From: an uncultured Clostridium sp.
GTDB taxonomy: Bacteria; Bacillota; Clostridia; Oscillospirales; Acutalibacteraceae
Length of the DNA: 25,669 nt
Assembly: GCA_934717555.1 (NCBI GenBank)
Contig: CAKUYY010000018.1
Location: 1 to 25,669 of the forward strand
Direction of reading: 5' to 3'
The notes below the pieces were generated by a model. It was not told the origin of the DNA, did not search any database, and worked only from the letters and a program-made list of their open reading frames with translations. The position numbers and the translations under genes were made by a program. Shown here piece after piece: positions 16,291-24,828 of this stretch (its first letter is position 1; each line of letters starts with the position of its first letter).

Positions 16291-17019
16291 TTATTGGTCC
16301 TGTAAATGTTCTTCCTGATCTTCTATCCGCAACATTCGATATCCTACCCCTACATGGGTTTGAATATATTTGGGACCTTTGGGATCACGTTCCAACTTTT
16401 TACGCAAAATGGCCATAAAAACCCGCAGAGAAGGAATATCACTATTTTGAACACTTCCCCAAACCTCTTTCAGTATATAAGTGTGGGTTAATACCTTTCC
16501 CACATTTCTGGAAAGTAGGCATAACAACTTATATTCAATCGGAGTCAGGTGGAGTTCTTCTCCCTTAAAATAAACACAACCAGAAGCATAGTCGATCTTG
16601 ATATCGCCATTGGTAAAATGAGCCCTATCCTCGCTAGACAAATGATCATGATATTGAATACGCCGGAAAGTAACCCGCAAACGGGCCAGCAATTCCTCTA
16701 CACTAAACGGTTTGGTCAAATAATCATCCGCCCCAGCATCTAAAGCGTCAATTTTATCTCTATCTTCACTGCGGGCGCTGATCACAATGATGGGAACATT
16801 GGACCAGGAACGTATCTTTTGGATAACATTTATACCATCCATATCCGGCAATCCCAAATCCAATAAAATTACATCCGGACGCTGGGAAGCCGCTTCCATA
16901 ATGGCTTGCGCCCCTGTTTCTGCCTTATGGAACCGGTATTGTTGTGTTTCTAATGTGGTGGTAATCAAGCTACGGATGGCGTGATCATCTTCCACCACCA
17001 AAATCAGTGGTTTATTCAT
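16291..17019 (-). CDS. kdpE: KdpE-like OmpR-family response regulator
   Basis: A 242-aa two-domain regulator. The receiver (1-120) has the acidic pair E10-D11-D12, phospho-acceptor D54 (LLDLGLP), a conserved switch residue in ISARSE and the Lys of LTKPFS. The winged-helix DNA-binding domain (about 130-230) contains LTPIEYKLLCLL and ends with THVGVGYRM. Overall it is close to KdpE, which activates high-affinity K+ uptake genes. ATG follows GAGGAGG and overlaps the kinase stop by 8 nt, so the two are coupled. No kdpFABC genes are within the window, so the target could be elsewhere or different. It appears intact although its kinase partner is damaged. Confidence 0.85.
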   Translation of the reverse strand: MNKPLILVVEDDHAIRSLITTTLETQQYRFHKAETGAQAIMEAASQRPDVILLDLGLPDMDGINVIQKIRSWSNVPIIVISARSEDRDKIDALDAGADDYLTKPFSVEELLARLRVTFRRIQYHDHLSSEDRAHFTNGDIKIDYASGCVYFKGEELHLTPIEYKLLCLLSRNVGKVLTHTYILKEVWGSVQNSDIPSLRVFMAILRKKLERDPKGPKYIQTHVGVGYRMLRIEDQEEHLQDQ

Positions 17020-18268
17020 GAAAAGTTACCTCCTCGGCTGGTAATGTAAAGCGGAACAGCGCCCCCTTTGGATGATTGTCTTCTACCGAAATCGTTCCGC
17101 CATGAGCGGTGATGATAGATTTACACAAGGCTAAACCCAATCCTAATCCCCGCCTGCTGTCGGCAGCCCCGTGATGAACGGTATAAAACATTTCAAACAG
17201 GTTCTTCTTTTCCTGGTCAGCTATCCCTTCTCCGTTATCTGCTATCTCAATTACTACCCATTGATCCTTTTGATATACAGATAAAGAAATGGTGGACCCT
17301 ATTGGCGTATATTTAATAGCATTATCTACGATATTAATAATCACCTGCACAATAAGTCTTGCATCCATATGCGCCATTATCATATCATCTTGTAGTTTTG
17401 TCTGAATACTATGTTCTATACTTTTGCGGTTAATATGGCGCAACGCTTCCGCAATGACATCCTCCATCATTTCCGCCCCCATGTGGAGATGCACCGTTCC
17501 ATTTTCAATTCTGGTGATAGATAAAAGATTTTCGACCAAATTGATGAGCCACAAGGAATCATCATAAATATCTGTATACAATTTCTTTTTCTGGGTTTCT
17601 TCCATCCGTTCAGAACTGTTGAGCAGCACTCCGGCGTTTCCAGAAATGCTGGTGAGAGGGGATCTTAGGTCATGGGAAATAGAACGCAGTAGATTTGCCC
17701 GCAATTGTTCCTGCTGTGCCTGTACCGCAGCCTGTTTTTTACTTTCGTTGAGTGCTTCTTTTTCCAGAGCCAGGGCACATTCCCCCAGCATAGAAATCAT
17801 CAGGCTGTTTTCGAAGGGTTCTAATTCTTCCCCCTGTAACGCGATTCCCACCACTCCGTATACCTGTTCATTCCCGCGTACCGCCAGATATAGGCACTTC
17901 GCCCCTGGTAGTGTATTGGTAGTAGCACCCGCATGTTTATTGTTTTTATAAACCCACTCTGCTACCGCCTTTTCGTTAGGATTTAGATATATGGAAGTAT
18001 CCTCTAACCCATCAGAAATATCAAACACTTGGGGAGGAAGAAGGTCTACATTACCCGCCGGATAAAAAAGGATCGTTTTCCCAAGTAACCTGAGAAGCTG
18101 GTTGGCTGTCTCTTGTATAATGGTCTTTCCATCCTCCGCCTGCTGCAATTCCTGATTGGTCTCCAATAGTATCTTTGTTCGATAAGCCCGTCCCGCTTCC
18201 TGTTTTGCCTGTTTTTTGATTCTAGTCGTCAGGGAGCCAGACAGCAAAGCTACCAAAAACATTACCAC
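17012..18268 (-). CDS. KdpD-type sensor histidine kinase, truncated N-terminus
   Basis: A 418-codon open frame covering the last membrane helix of a DUF4118 domain (VVMFLVALLSGSLTTRIKKQ), a GAF-like segment (about 40-170), a HisKA box with phospho-acceptor H199 (SISHDLRSPLT), and an HATPase domain with IINIVDNAIKYTP, ADNGEGI and GLGLGLALCKS. It belongs to the short clostridial KdpD-like kinases that lack the long KdpD sensor domain and normally have about 500 residues. The first three membrane helices are encoded just upstream in another frame (18269-18485), so this frame has no proper start; the ATG at 18266-18268 has no ribosome site. Catalytic residues look intact, but the protein is likely not made in full. 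Confidence 0.75.
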   Translation of the reverse strand: MVMFLVALLSGSLTTRIKKQAKQEAGRAYRTKILLETNQELQQAEDGKTIIQETANQLLRLLGKTILFYPAGNVDLLPPQVFDISDGLEDTSIYLNPNEKAVAEWVYKNNKHAGATTNTLPGAKCLYLAVRGNEQVYGVVGIALQGEELEPFENSLMISMLGECALALEKEALNESKKQAAVQAQQEQLRANLLRSISHDLRSPLTSISGNAGVLLNSSERMEETQKKKLYTDIYDDSLWLINLVENLLSITRIENGTVHLHMGAEMMEDVIAEALRHINRKSIEHSIQTKLQDDMIMAHMDARLIVQVIINIVDNAIKYTPIGSTISLSVYQKDQWVVIEIADNGEGIADQEKKNLFEMFYTVHHGAADSRRGLGLGLALCKSIITAHGGTISVEDNHPKGALFRFTLPAEEVTFHE

Positions 18269-18485
18269 AAAGGTGATAGGGTACCCTGGGTCATACGCCT
18301 CCAGGGAAAAATGAGGAAACCAAACTATAGATACGCCGGAATGTTACTACCGCTGTAAATAATACCCCGAGAATATAGACCATAATAATATTGGCTTCGC
18401 TGAACTCCAGCCATTGGAATAGAAAGCCTACCAGTTCGCAGAAAAGCCCTCCCCTTTTGGAAAAAGCCGATTTTCTTATTTTATG
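18269..18485 (-). pseudogene. Detached DUF4118 membrane part of the KdpD-type kinase
   Basis: In the minus-strand frame that opens at 18485 the sequence reads LVGFLFQWLEFSEANIIMVY, then ILGVLFTAVVTFRRIYSLVS, then ends at TGA (18291-18293). These are the first membrane helices of a KdpD DUF4118 domain. The following expected stretch resumes in the kinase frame as PHFSLEAYDPGYPITF. Around 18305-18317 the bases GAAAAATGAGGAA serve both frames, as expected if a deletion occurred between two short direct repeats. This loses about eight residues and shifts the frame. There is also no ATG before 18382, so the start has been lost or altered as well. Confidence 0.7.
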
Positions 18486-18578
18486 TTATTTTATCACAAA
18501 CTACCTGTTTTTGTCCTCTTCTTTTCTCGAAATCTTCCTTTTTAGCTGGGTTCAGATCATATTCTATCTAGCTATTTA

Positions 18579-18617
18579 AAAAAGCCAGCTATCCCCTTAC
18601 GAGACTGCTGGCCTTTT
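18579..18617 (-). terminator. Terminator after the sortase remnant
   Basis: GCCAGC (18584-18589) pairs with GCTGGC (18607-18612) around a 17-nt loop, flanked by A and T runs. On the minus strand it ends in TTTTTT. It separates the pilus remnant from the kinase operon. Confidence 0.65.
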
Positions 18618-18630
18618 CCATTGAAAGAAT

Positions 18631-18909
18631 CTATCGTCGTCTTTTTTTATAGGCTGAAACTACCCATACGATCAGGATAACATCTGTCATCACAATTGTC
18701 ACTGTTATTCCTATATTCGTCAATATTTGCTCTTTCCGAATCGTCTCTTGAGAAGAGATATCCAGTTTCACTTCTGTGTTTTCCTCTGTTTCCTCTTGAT
18801 TTTTCTCATCCTCCCTCTGTATCGTGGAAGATGAAGAATTTTCATCGACCCTGCGCAAATAAACTACATATCTTTGATAATTCTGAGGGTAGGGATGGCA
18901 GGTTAACAA
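18631..18909 (-). pseudogene. Sortase C-terminal fragment
   Basis: The frame reads TLLTCHPYPQNYQRYVVYLR, which contains the sortase active-site TLxTC cysteine and the downstream catalytic arginine. A polar Glu/Ser linker, one membrane helix (about 68-85 of the fragment) and a KKRRR tail follow, as in the C-terminal anchor of class B/C pilus sortases. The first two-thirds of the enzyme, including the catalytic His, is absent. Upstream sequence is instead a fibro-slime protein in a different frame. The join lies near 18905-18925. It cannot encode an active sortase and marks a deletion through a pilus gene cluster. Confidence 0.75.
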
Positions 18910-19625
18910 AGTACCTCTGCATTCTGATCTTGATCCACTGTGGAACTCATTCCATTAAAGCTAGATAGAGAATGAAAAACCTGTTTATCTGAGGTATGCA
19001 GATATCCTGCGGAGTCTTCTACTACAAGGATCTCCCCATTAGCAACCTGGTTTTCTGTTGTATAGTTCAAGCTTCCAATGGTCTCTAAAGCAGGATTAAA
19101 AATTTCATTAGCCGCACTGGTATCAATTTCATTGGTAATATTCAATTCACTGGAACAGGAAAAGTTGAAACTTAATTTGAGGTTGAAATCATATAATCCT
19201 CTTTCACCAGAAAAGATCGTAATTTTATGGGTCCCCTGAGAAAGCTCTTTTAATACTTCTTCTTGATTCTGAAGTCCCAGTCGCTCAAAAATTTTAGGCT
19301 GTTCACTGGCTATATTCTTATATTTTTCCCCTGAAGTGCCAACATAAGATACCTTGACGTCTCCTGTCTCAAAATTAATTTCCCCTTGTAGCGCATCATG
19401 GATGCCTCCCAAATCTAAAACCAATTTCCCATCAATATACAACCAAAAGTTATCGTCCCTACTGAATGTAAAAGTAATAGTAACTTCGTTTTCCTGTCCT
19501 TGCCTATCGATTATCGTTACCTTTCCGTTTAAAGTCACCGCAAAATCAAGTTCCATTTTCATACCAAACATCTGGTTGTTGAACCATGCGTTTTTTATTC
19601 CTACATCATCGAACGGAATAATTTT
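18903..19625 (-). pseudogene. Fibro-slime domain adhesin/pilin, 3' segment
   Basis: A 222-codon open stretch (from 19571) with the core of a fibro-slime/PA14-like domain: FTFSRDDNFWLYIDGK, LVLDLGGIHDALQGEINF, then a TGD...Y segment and FSGERGLYDFNLKLSFNF. The conserved pairs of Asp and DLGG-H are those of the Ca2+-binding glycan-recognition fold. In intact relatives it is followed by further surface domains and an LPXTG anchor. Here it runs into the sortase remnant and stops. Coding continues upstream to about 19625 in this frame (KIIPFDDVGIKNAWFNNQ), where a +1 shift separates it from the 5' part. Confidence 0.75.
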
Positions 19626-20700
19626 AGGTTACACTGTCGAATTCCCAATATCCATCGTCTCCTAGCCGAAAAGGAAAAGCAACATCATGATAAACTCTCC
19701 ATAAAATAGTGTCGAGGCTATTATTGCCCTGTAAAAAATTTTCATTAAATTGGGGATACTCGATACCTCCAATAAATAAACTGCCGTCTTCTGTTAACCC
19801 CGCATCTACCCTGTTAAAAGAATAAAATGGGCCTGCTTTCCATTTATTAGCTCCTATATTTCCTCCTAAAGACCAATTATTATGATTTGTAAATTTGATA
19901 GCAGCATCAGTGGGGCTCTGGTTGGTGTTGATTTTAAAGAGTAGATTTGTGTCCTGTAATACAACGGAACATCTAGTGAATATTCCGTGCTACCGTTATC
20001 CTTAAAATAATCATTGATCGCCTTTCCAAAAACAGTCCCCTGATTCACATATAATGCCTTATGAGAAATTCCATTTTTATCTTTATGGATCTGCTCCGTT
20101 TTTTGATATGGGGTTTGGGAAAGTCTCCCACCTTTAGCTCCGGATCCAAATAATAGTCATAGAAAGTCAAATCGGCATAATAGTACTCTGTTTTACACCG
20201 GTACTCTTTTCTACGGGTATTTCATTGACAACATCCCCATGATAGCTTGGACGCAGAGAAGAAGACGTCCAGATCCCTGTTATCCTATTGTCCCCATTTT
20301 CTGTATAATATCCGATCTCCTGATTTCTCTGCATCATATCCAGGAAAAAAGCACGGGAAAGCATAAGCATCATCAATCTCTACAGCTGGAACTCGATAAA
20401 TGGTTTTGCCTCCTGCTACAATCTGGAACTCCACCCACTACTGATCCCCATCAATTTTCTCTGGCGTATACCACAAGGAATCTTCTGCCTGTCCGGTCTG
20501 ATCCTGAACCATATCTGTCCACTTTTTATTGGCTACTTTCTGTTGGATTATTCCAGTTCGGTATTGTACCCAATTTCCTTTTTCCTTCCTTAACAAATTC
20601 TTTGAGCTGGTCACGAAATATAAGGTAACGGGTACCTAGTATCCCAAGTACGCTCATAATTATCCAGATCTCGTAATACAAGAGTATTATCTTCTGAATT
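19626..20700 (-). pseudogene. Fibro-slime domain adhesin/pilin, broken 5' segments
   Basis: The rest of the same gene is readable only by changing frames. Successive pieces are LRDLDNYERTWDT (near 20660), KKWTDMVQDQTGQAEDSLWY followed by an amber codon at 20438-20440 in DGDQ*WVEFQ, a shift in a run of six A at 20345-20350, NQEIGYYTENGDNRITGIW, a shift at 20191-20194, YYYADLTFYDYYLDPELK, a shift near 20130, NQGTVFGKAINDYFKD, a shift near 19938, and GAGLTEDGSLFIGG-like sequence up to DDGYWEFDSV. At least five single-base indels plus a stop codon make this a clear pseudogene. Most of the indels fall in short homopolymers. Confidence 0.7.
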
Positions 20701-20750
20701 ATTATAATTTTTTAATATTTGGAAATTATTACGTCAAATAAAATAAAAAA

Positions 20751-20791
20751 TCTAGAGAAAAGAAAACAAATGAGGTAGTCTTCTCTCTAGA
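20751..20791 (-). terminator. Terminator of the downstream XRE gene
   Basis: A 13-nt stem (20751-20763 with 20779-20791, one mismatch) followed on the minus strand by TTTTTTATTTTATTT, 50 nt after the stop codon of the XRE gene. Confidence 0.8.
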
Positions 20792-20840
20792 CTTCTATTT
20801 GAAGGAGATAAAAAATAGTTGTGCTTTATTTCCTTGATAT

Positions 20841-21185
20841 TTAGACAAAAATTTCTCCATAAATCCAGCTCTTTAAAATTTCAAATAGTTTTTTTCGTTG
20901 TTCCTTCTTCAAAAGACGAATTTTTTCTTCGATTTTTTCCTTTTCTTTCATATCTTTGCTAGTCGGATAATCTGTCCAACCCATCAAATAATCTATGGAA
21001 ACCTGAAATAAATCTGCGAGACGAACTGCCGAATCATAAGATGGCGGTAACTGGTTTTTTTCATAACGATACAAAGTCTCTTTTGTAACACCAATCTTAC
21101 TAGCCAACTCCTGTTGTGTCCACTTATTTCTTTGACGCAAATGCTTCAGTCTCACACTAAATTCCTGTGTCAAATTTTCCTGCAT
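20841..21185 (-). CDS. XRE-family transcriptional regulator (second of tandem pair)
   Basis: A 114-aa protein with a lambda-repressor/Cro-type helix-turn-helix at about 8-65 (WTQQELASKIGVTKETLYRY) and a charged, helical C-terminal tail of about 45 residues rich in Glu and Lys that may dimerise. The region PPSYDSAVRLADLFQVSIDYLMG is the normal end of the HTH_3 fold. It is closely similar to the gene just upstream (WTQ, VTKET-YRYE-N, SAVRL/SAIRL, VS-DYL-G shared), so the two arose by duplication. Ribosome site weak (CGGTGAT). Its own terminator and a 100-nt spacer suggest separate control. The target is unknown; neighbouring genes are pseudogenes. Confidence 0.85.
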   Translation of the reverse strand: MQENLTQEFSVRLKHLRQRNKWTQQELASKIGVTKETLYRYEKNQLPPSYDSAVRLADLFQVSIDYLMGWTDYPTSKDMKEKEKIEEKIRLLKKEQRKKLFEILKSWIYGEIFV

Positions 21186-21214
21186 ATTTTATCACCGTTG
21201 TTTTTTATATTCTC

Positions 21215-21228
21215 GGACAATATCGTCC
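21215..21228. promoter_or_regulatory. Candidate operator between the XRE genes
   Basis: GGACAATATCGTCC is a near-palindrome (GGAC-N-ATAT-N-GTCC) 30 nt before the ATG of the downstream XRE gene. Its position is suitable for autorepression. No binding data can be inferred. Confidence 0.35.
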
Positions 21229-21286
21229 TTACACTAGCACTAAATATCTTAGTCTAGAGATCTATCAATTCGTATGGAGTTCTAAA

Positions 21287-21631
21287 TTAACTATTTTTTT
21301 TCATCTGCTTCATCACCTCTATCATTAAATTGATTTGATATTCATTCATTTGCTGCATCTCTTGGGCAGCCTGTTGTATCAATTCTCCATGTTGGGATTC
21401 TACACGAGCCGGCAACTCTTTCAAGCCTGTAAGATAATCCAAAGATACATTGAAAAGAAGAGATAAACGGATAGCTGAATCTAAGGACGGTGTCAACAGA
21501 TTATTTTCATAGCGGTAAACGGTTTCCTTTGTTACCTGTATTCTTTCCGCTACGTCCTTTTGAGTCCAATTTCTGCTCCGACGCAATTTTCTGATCCGCA
21601 AACCCAAATCATATATGGAAGCCTCCTCCAT
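21287..21631 (-). CDS. XRE-family transcriptional regulator (first of tandem pair)
   Basis: A 114-aa protein counted from the ATG at 21629-21631, which has AGAAGG eight bases upstream. Starts at 21637 and 21640 are too close to that site. The helix-turn-helix occupies about 8-68 (WTQKDVAERIQVTKETVYRY) and ends with SLDYLTGL. The tail (about 70-114) is Gln/Met/Glu-rich and helical, unlike the Lys-rich tail of its paralogue, so the pair share DNA-binding surfaces but differ in their C-terminal partner regions. Similar recognition helices suggest overlapping operators and possible cross-regulation. Confidence 0.85.
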   Translation of the reverse strand: MEEASIYDLGLRIRKLRRSRNWTQKDVAERIQVTKETVYRYENNLLTPSLDSAIRLSLLFNVSLDYLTGLKELPARVESQHGELIQQAAQEMQQMNEYQINLMIEVMKQMKKNS

Positions 21632-21685
21632 TGACATCACCTTCTTTTAGGAGTATTTAGAATATATTGTATAAAAAATCTATCA

Positions 21686-21703
21686 AATAATACGCCTATT
21701 ATT
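21686..21703. promoter_or_regulatory. Inverted repeat upstream of the first XRE gene
   Basis: AATAATA and TATTATT are perfect complements around CGCC, about 55 nt ahead of the start codon. Candidate operator for one or both XRE proteins. Confidence 0.35.
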
Positions 21704-22313
21704 CCCTAAATAAATAAATCTTATAAGTTGATTCATTTGTGTTCTAACACATAAAATAAAAGGTAAAAATATTGTTCCATAGTCTAATGAGTTTTTTCAT
21801 GTTGGTAGGTTACTCCATCTTACTTTGAAATTGCTAGTGAATTGCCCCTTTACTCAGTTTCTTGGTAAGGTACTAAAAATATTATCTTATTGATGATCCG
21901 TAAGCATTATTTCATTCACATCCATCTTTTTGATTCTCACATTAAAAAGAAAAAAGCGCATCCTTCAGGATACGCTTTTGCAAGGAGAAATTTCTTAATC
22001 TACAAAACCAAGTTTATCTTTGAGATTTTTCTTAAAGATTTCAAACAAGGATATTCTCGTTCTCTACTCTAATATAGGATTCCTCATTTTCATTTTTAAT
22101 ACTTTTAATCTTCAAAATAACGATCCCTCCTGTTTCGTCAGATTTTTCAAGCAGCATGAGAACAATACACTACTCCGATATCGAATCAAACCAAGAAATA
22201 CAAAATTTATCTTACTACCGTATTCATTGCTAAGGACGACCATGTTATCAAGTTCTTGTATGTAACAACAATCCTCTTTACAAATCTGAATAATATCATA
22301 ATAATTCTCCCGT
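21704..22313. other. Intergenic region without a supported gene
   Basis: About 600 bp of AT-rich DNA. A minus-strand terminator-like hairpin at 21952-21979 has no intact gene before it. A 74-codon minus-strand frame (22112-22336) overlaps a terminator and has no recognisable family. The region probably holds remnants of a lost gene whose terminator survives. Confidence 0.5.
21952..21979 (-). terminator. Orphan minus-strand terminator
   Basis: A 12-nt stem (21952-21963 with 21968-21979, one mismatch) with a TTCA loop and, on the minus strand, TTTTTTCTTTTT. No intact coding sequence precedes it. Confidence 0.7.
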
Positions 22314-22350
22314 GAAAAATAAAAAAGGGCATACATATTTTCTGTACGCC
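22314..22350 (-). terminator. Terminator after the serine recombinase remnant
   Basis: GGGCATACA (22326-22334) pairs with TGTACGCCC (22342-22350) around a 7-nt loop. On the minus strand TTTTTTATTTTT follows. It lies 70 nt past the recombinase stop codon. Confidence 0.8.
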
Positions 22351-22419
22351 CGATATGTCCAGTTTTGTTCTATTATCACTATAAAAATTTTTTGAACCTA
22401 TATCTCTTTCTTAGCCTTT

Positions 22420-23400
22420 TCATGGTGGAGTGCGGGAATTCAAATCCGAACCGAAAGCCGTAGAAATGTCCTCTAGCATCACCGTCTGTGTGTCGTTTTT
22501 GTAGTTATAGGTAAATACCAGCCGGTCGTCAAATACATAGATGCTGTTGAGGAAAATATTAATGACCTGCCGCTGGTATTCCTTGTTATTTGGGTCACCA
22601 TATTTGAACCGGCTAATCCACTCGACAATGTCCTCCCGGCTGTATTGTGGGCGCTCCAGTTCCTCCTGTAAAATGCTGGTCTTCAAATCTTCCCGCAGCT
22701 TCTCCAGTTCCTCCAGCCGTTCTTTGTTACTGCTGGTCAGGATGCCCTGCTGAATGGCGTTGAGCATATTTTCAATCTCACGGTTGGTATTCGCAAGCTG
22801 TTTGCGCAGCAGTGGAAGACTGTTGTCTTCGGTATTTTGCAGTTCCACCAGATTGTCCGCAATTTGGGCGATCAGTTCATCCTGAAAGACCCGTTGTATG
22901 GTATACTGCACAGCGATGCGTTCGATCCAGTCTTTCTTCACCGCCTTCTTGTGACAGCCCAGCCTCCTCTTAGCTCCGCTACATTTGTAATAGCGATAAA
23001 TAGCACCTGTATGGGATTTACCGCTCTCGCCAGTCATCATCCTCCTGCAGTGACCGCAAAACAGCTTGGTGGTCAGCAGATATTCTTCCTCAGCTTTTTG
23101 TTCTTGCCGGAATCCGCTTGTTCTTTTCCACCCTCATCTGCACCCTTTCGAACAAATCCTTGGGGATGATGCTTGGCACACCATCTGGGATCACGATGTC
23201 TTTGTCCCGATATTCCCCGATGTATTTCCGATTACACAACACGCTGTGAAGGCTGTTGGGCTGGAATGGCTTCTACTTTTGTGTCAGGATATGCCGTTCA
23301 TTCAGAGAAGTGATAATGCTGCGAACCGTTTCGCCCTCTGCATACCTCTGGTAAATTTCCTGCACAATCGGGGCGGTCAATGGATCAATACCAAACAGCT
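22420..23400 (-). pseudogene. Large serine recombinase, C-terminal remnant
   Basis: Sequence from 23400 leftwards reads as a large serine recombinase (transposon or ICE type): PLTAPIVQEIYQRYAEGE and NERHILTQK of the recombinase domain, an amber codon at 23273-23275, PFQPNSLHSVLCNRKYIGEY, a frameshift in a five-base run at 23095-23099, the zinc beta-ribbon LLTTKLFCGHCRRMM with YYKCSGAKRRLGC, then a coiled coil and a conserved C-terminal domain up to 22420. The 206-codon open part starts at 23040. The N-terminal catalytic resolvase domain with the active-site serine is missing, because the sequence changes into a different gene at about 23400. It cannot recombine DNA. Confidence 0.8.
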
Positions 23401-24273
23401 GAAAGAACAACTTTGGCTGGGAACAGAATACGAGGTAGGGGGCGCTTTGCGTGGCTTGGATAAACCCCTATATCTGGCCCAAATCCGCCCACTGGGGGCG
23501 TTTTGGTGTGAGTTCGGGAAAAGTTCCGCCGACGGCTGGACGGAGACTGTGTGGGCTCTTTGCGGGGCATTGTCGGCGCGAAGAGCAGAACGGGAAACAC
23601 AAGAGCAGAAAACGACTGAAGTTCTTTCCCAGCTGACAGAGGGAAATGTTGCTGCTCTGTATGCGACCATCCAGATTTGGGAAATGTACCTGCGCTGCTG
23701 CCGGGGAAGAGACAAACGCAAAGCGGAAAATGCGTTTCGGGATTATGCACAGCTGCTGATCCTGCCCTTTGGGGAATACTCGCCGGAGATGGCAAATTGG
23801 AAACGGGAAAAGCCGGTTGTTCCCGTATGGAACCATCGGGAAGATGCCAAGCTAGAAATTTGGTATCCCCATGGAGAAGTACCCTTTGAATGTGCGGTAG
23901 TGAGCGGTTCTCTGCGGCCGGCTCTGATCTATTACCGCCAGCGGATACTGGATGCCGCACCTGCAGCCAATGCGGGCGGGTGTTCTTCGCTCCGGATGCC
24001 CGCAGCAATCTATGCAGCGAACGGTGTCGTAAAGCCAGTAAAAAGGTGGCAAAAAAGAGTTTCGACAGCAAATCCAGAGAGGAAGAGTACGAGCAGGCTT
24101 ACAAGCGGGAGTATATGTTCTGGTACAACCGCATCAAGAAGCTGGAAAAGAATCTTGCTCCGCAGGAACAGCTCCAAAGGGCAAAATCCGCTCTCCGGCA
24201 GTTCCGAAAAGAAGCCGTGGAACGTAAAAAAACAGATTCAGAACGGTGCATTATCTACGACGCAATTTATTAA
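23400..24273 (+). pseudogene. DUF6076-like protein, frameshifted
   Basis: Read on the plus strand, the frame from about 23400 gives a helical segment (ALSARRAERETQEQKTTEVL; NVAALYATIQIWEMYLRC) and the conserved stretch VPFECAVVSGSLRPALIYY. A one-base deletion near 23943-23952 moves it to the next frame, which gives a four-Cys zinc-finger-like motif (CRTCSQCGRVFFA, NLCSERCRKA) and a Lys/Arg-rich helical tail ending at TAA 24271-24273. This order matches the uncharacterised DUF6076 proteins often found in clostridial mobile elements. The true N-terminus is cut at the junction with the recombinase remnant. Function unknown. Confidence 0.6.
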
Positions 24274-24324
24274 CTGGATGATTGGACAGGAGCCTATTAT
24301 CCATGAAATCTGTGGTGAGTAAAA

Positions 24325-24356
24325 GGACGGGCTATCCATGTGGATAGCCTGTTCCT
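24325..24356 (+). terminator. Terminator after the DUF6076-like pseudogene
   Basis: GGCTATCC (24330-24337) and GGATAGCC (24342-24349) pair perfectly around ATGT, with further partial pairing of AGGA with TCCT and a TTCCTTCT tail. Confidence 0.65.
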
Positions 24357-24400
24357 TCTATATATCTCAAAATTCGAAAAGTTGGATAACCGATAGATCC

Positions 24401-24828
24401 TTATAGCTGCTTCTGCACTTCTAAATAATATCCGATTCCGTGAACACTGTGTATACTATATTTCGCATCTTTGTCGATGTTTAATTTTCTCCGTAGGCTT
24501 TGCTCATGATGACCGACAACTCCCTGTCCTATACCATAGTCCGGCTTTTTCCAGATGTATTCATAGATTTGAGTAAAGCTGAGGACACGATTTGTGTTTT
24601 ATAAAAATACAACAAAATGTCATACACTTTGCGGGTAAGAATAATCTCTGAAACCTTAGAAAATACCCTGGGTTGGGCCAGATAAACAGTAAAATCGGGA
24701 GTAACAAAAATTATAGTTCCTTCTATTACAGTTTCAATAATAGTTTCCTGCGATGACAGTAATGAAAGAATATGGTGATATAAAAAATCATCTGGATCAT
24801 CTATCTTTAAAACTATGATTTTACTCGT
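24401..24828 (-). pseudogene. Winged-helix regulator lacking a receiver domain, decayed
   Basis: Reading from 24828: SKIIVLKIDDPDDFLYHHIL, TVIEGTIIFVTPDFTVYLAQ, then EIILTRKVYDILLYFYK. A one-base loss near 24597 in an A run shifts the frame, and it resumes as TNRVLSFTQIYEYIWKKPDY, SLRRKLNIDKDAKYSIHSVH, GIGYYLEVQKQL and TAA. The second half is a typical OmpR-type winged helix. The N-terminal 60 residues are not a phospho-receiver. The expected start codon is ACG (24826-24828), preceded by a good GAGGTGAAAG site, so ATG appears to have mutated. The gene sits just downstream of an apparently intact sensor kinase in the same direction. Confidence 0.7.

Noticed and set aside
20841..21631. The two XRE genes as a toxin-antitoxin pair
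   Set aside because: Both are DNA-binding regulators of similar size with separate spacing, and no toxin fold is visible beside them.
22112..22336. A 74-codon minus-strand frame
   Set aside because: Its start overlaps the loop and stem of the recombinase terminator and it matches no family I can recognise.
23066..24322. A single 418-codon plus-strand protein
   Set aside because: The first third is antisense to readable serine recombinase sequence and the last part is the wrong frame of the zinc-finger region. Only about 23400-23945 is likely real coding sequence.
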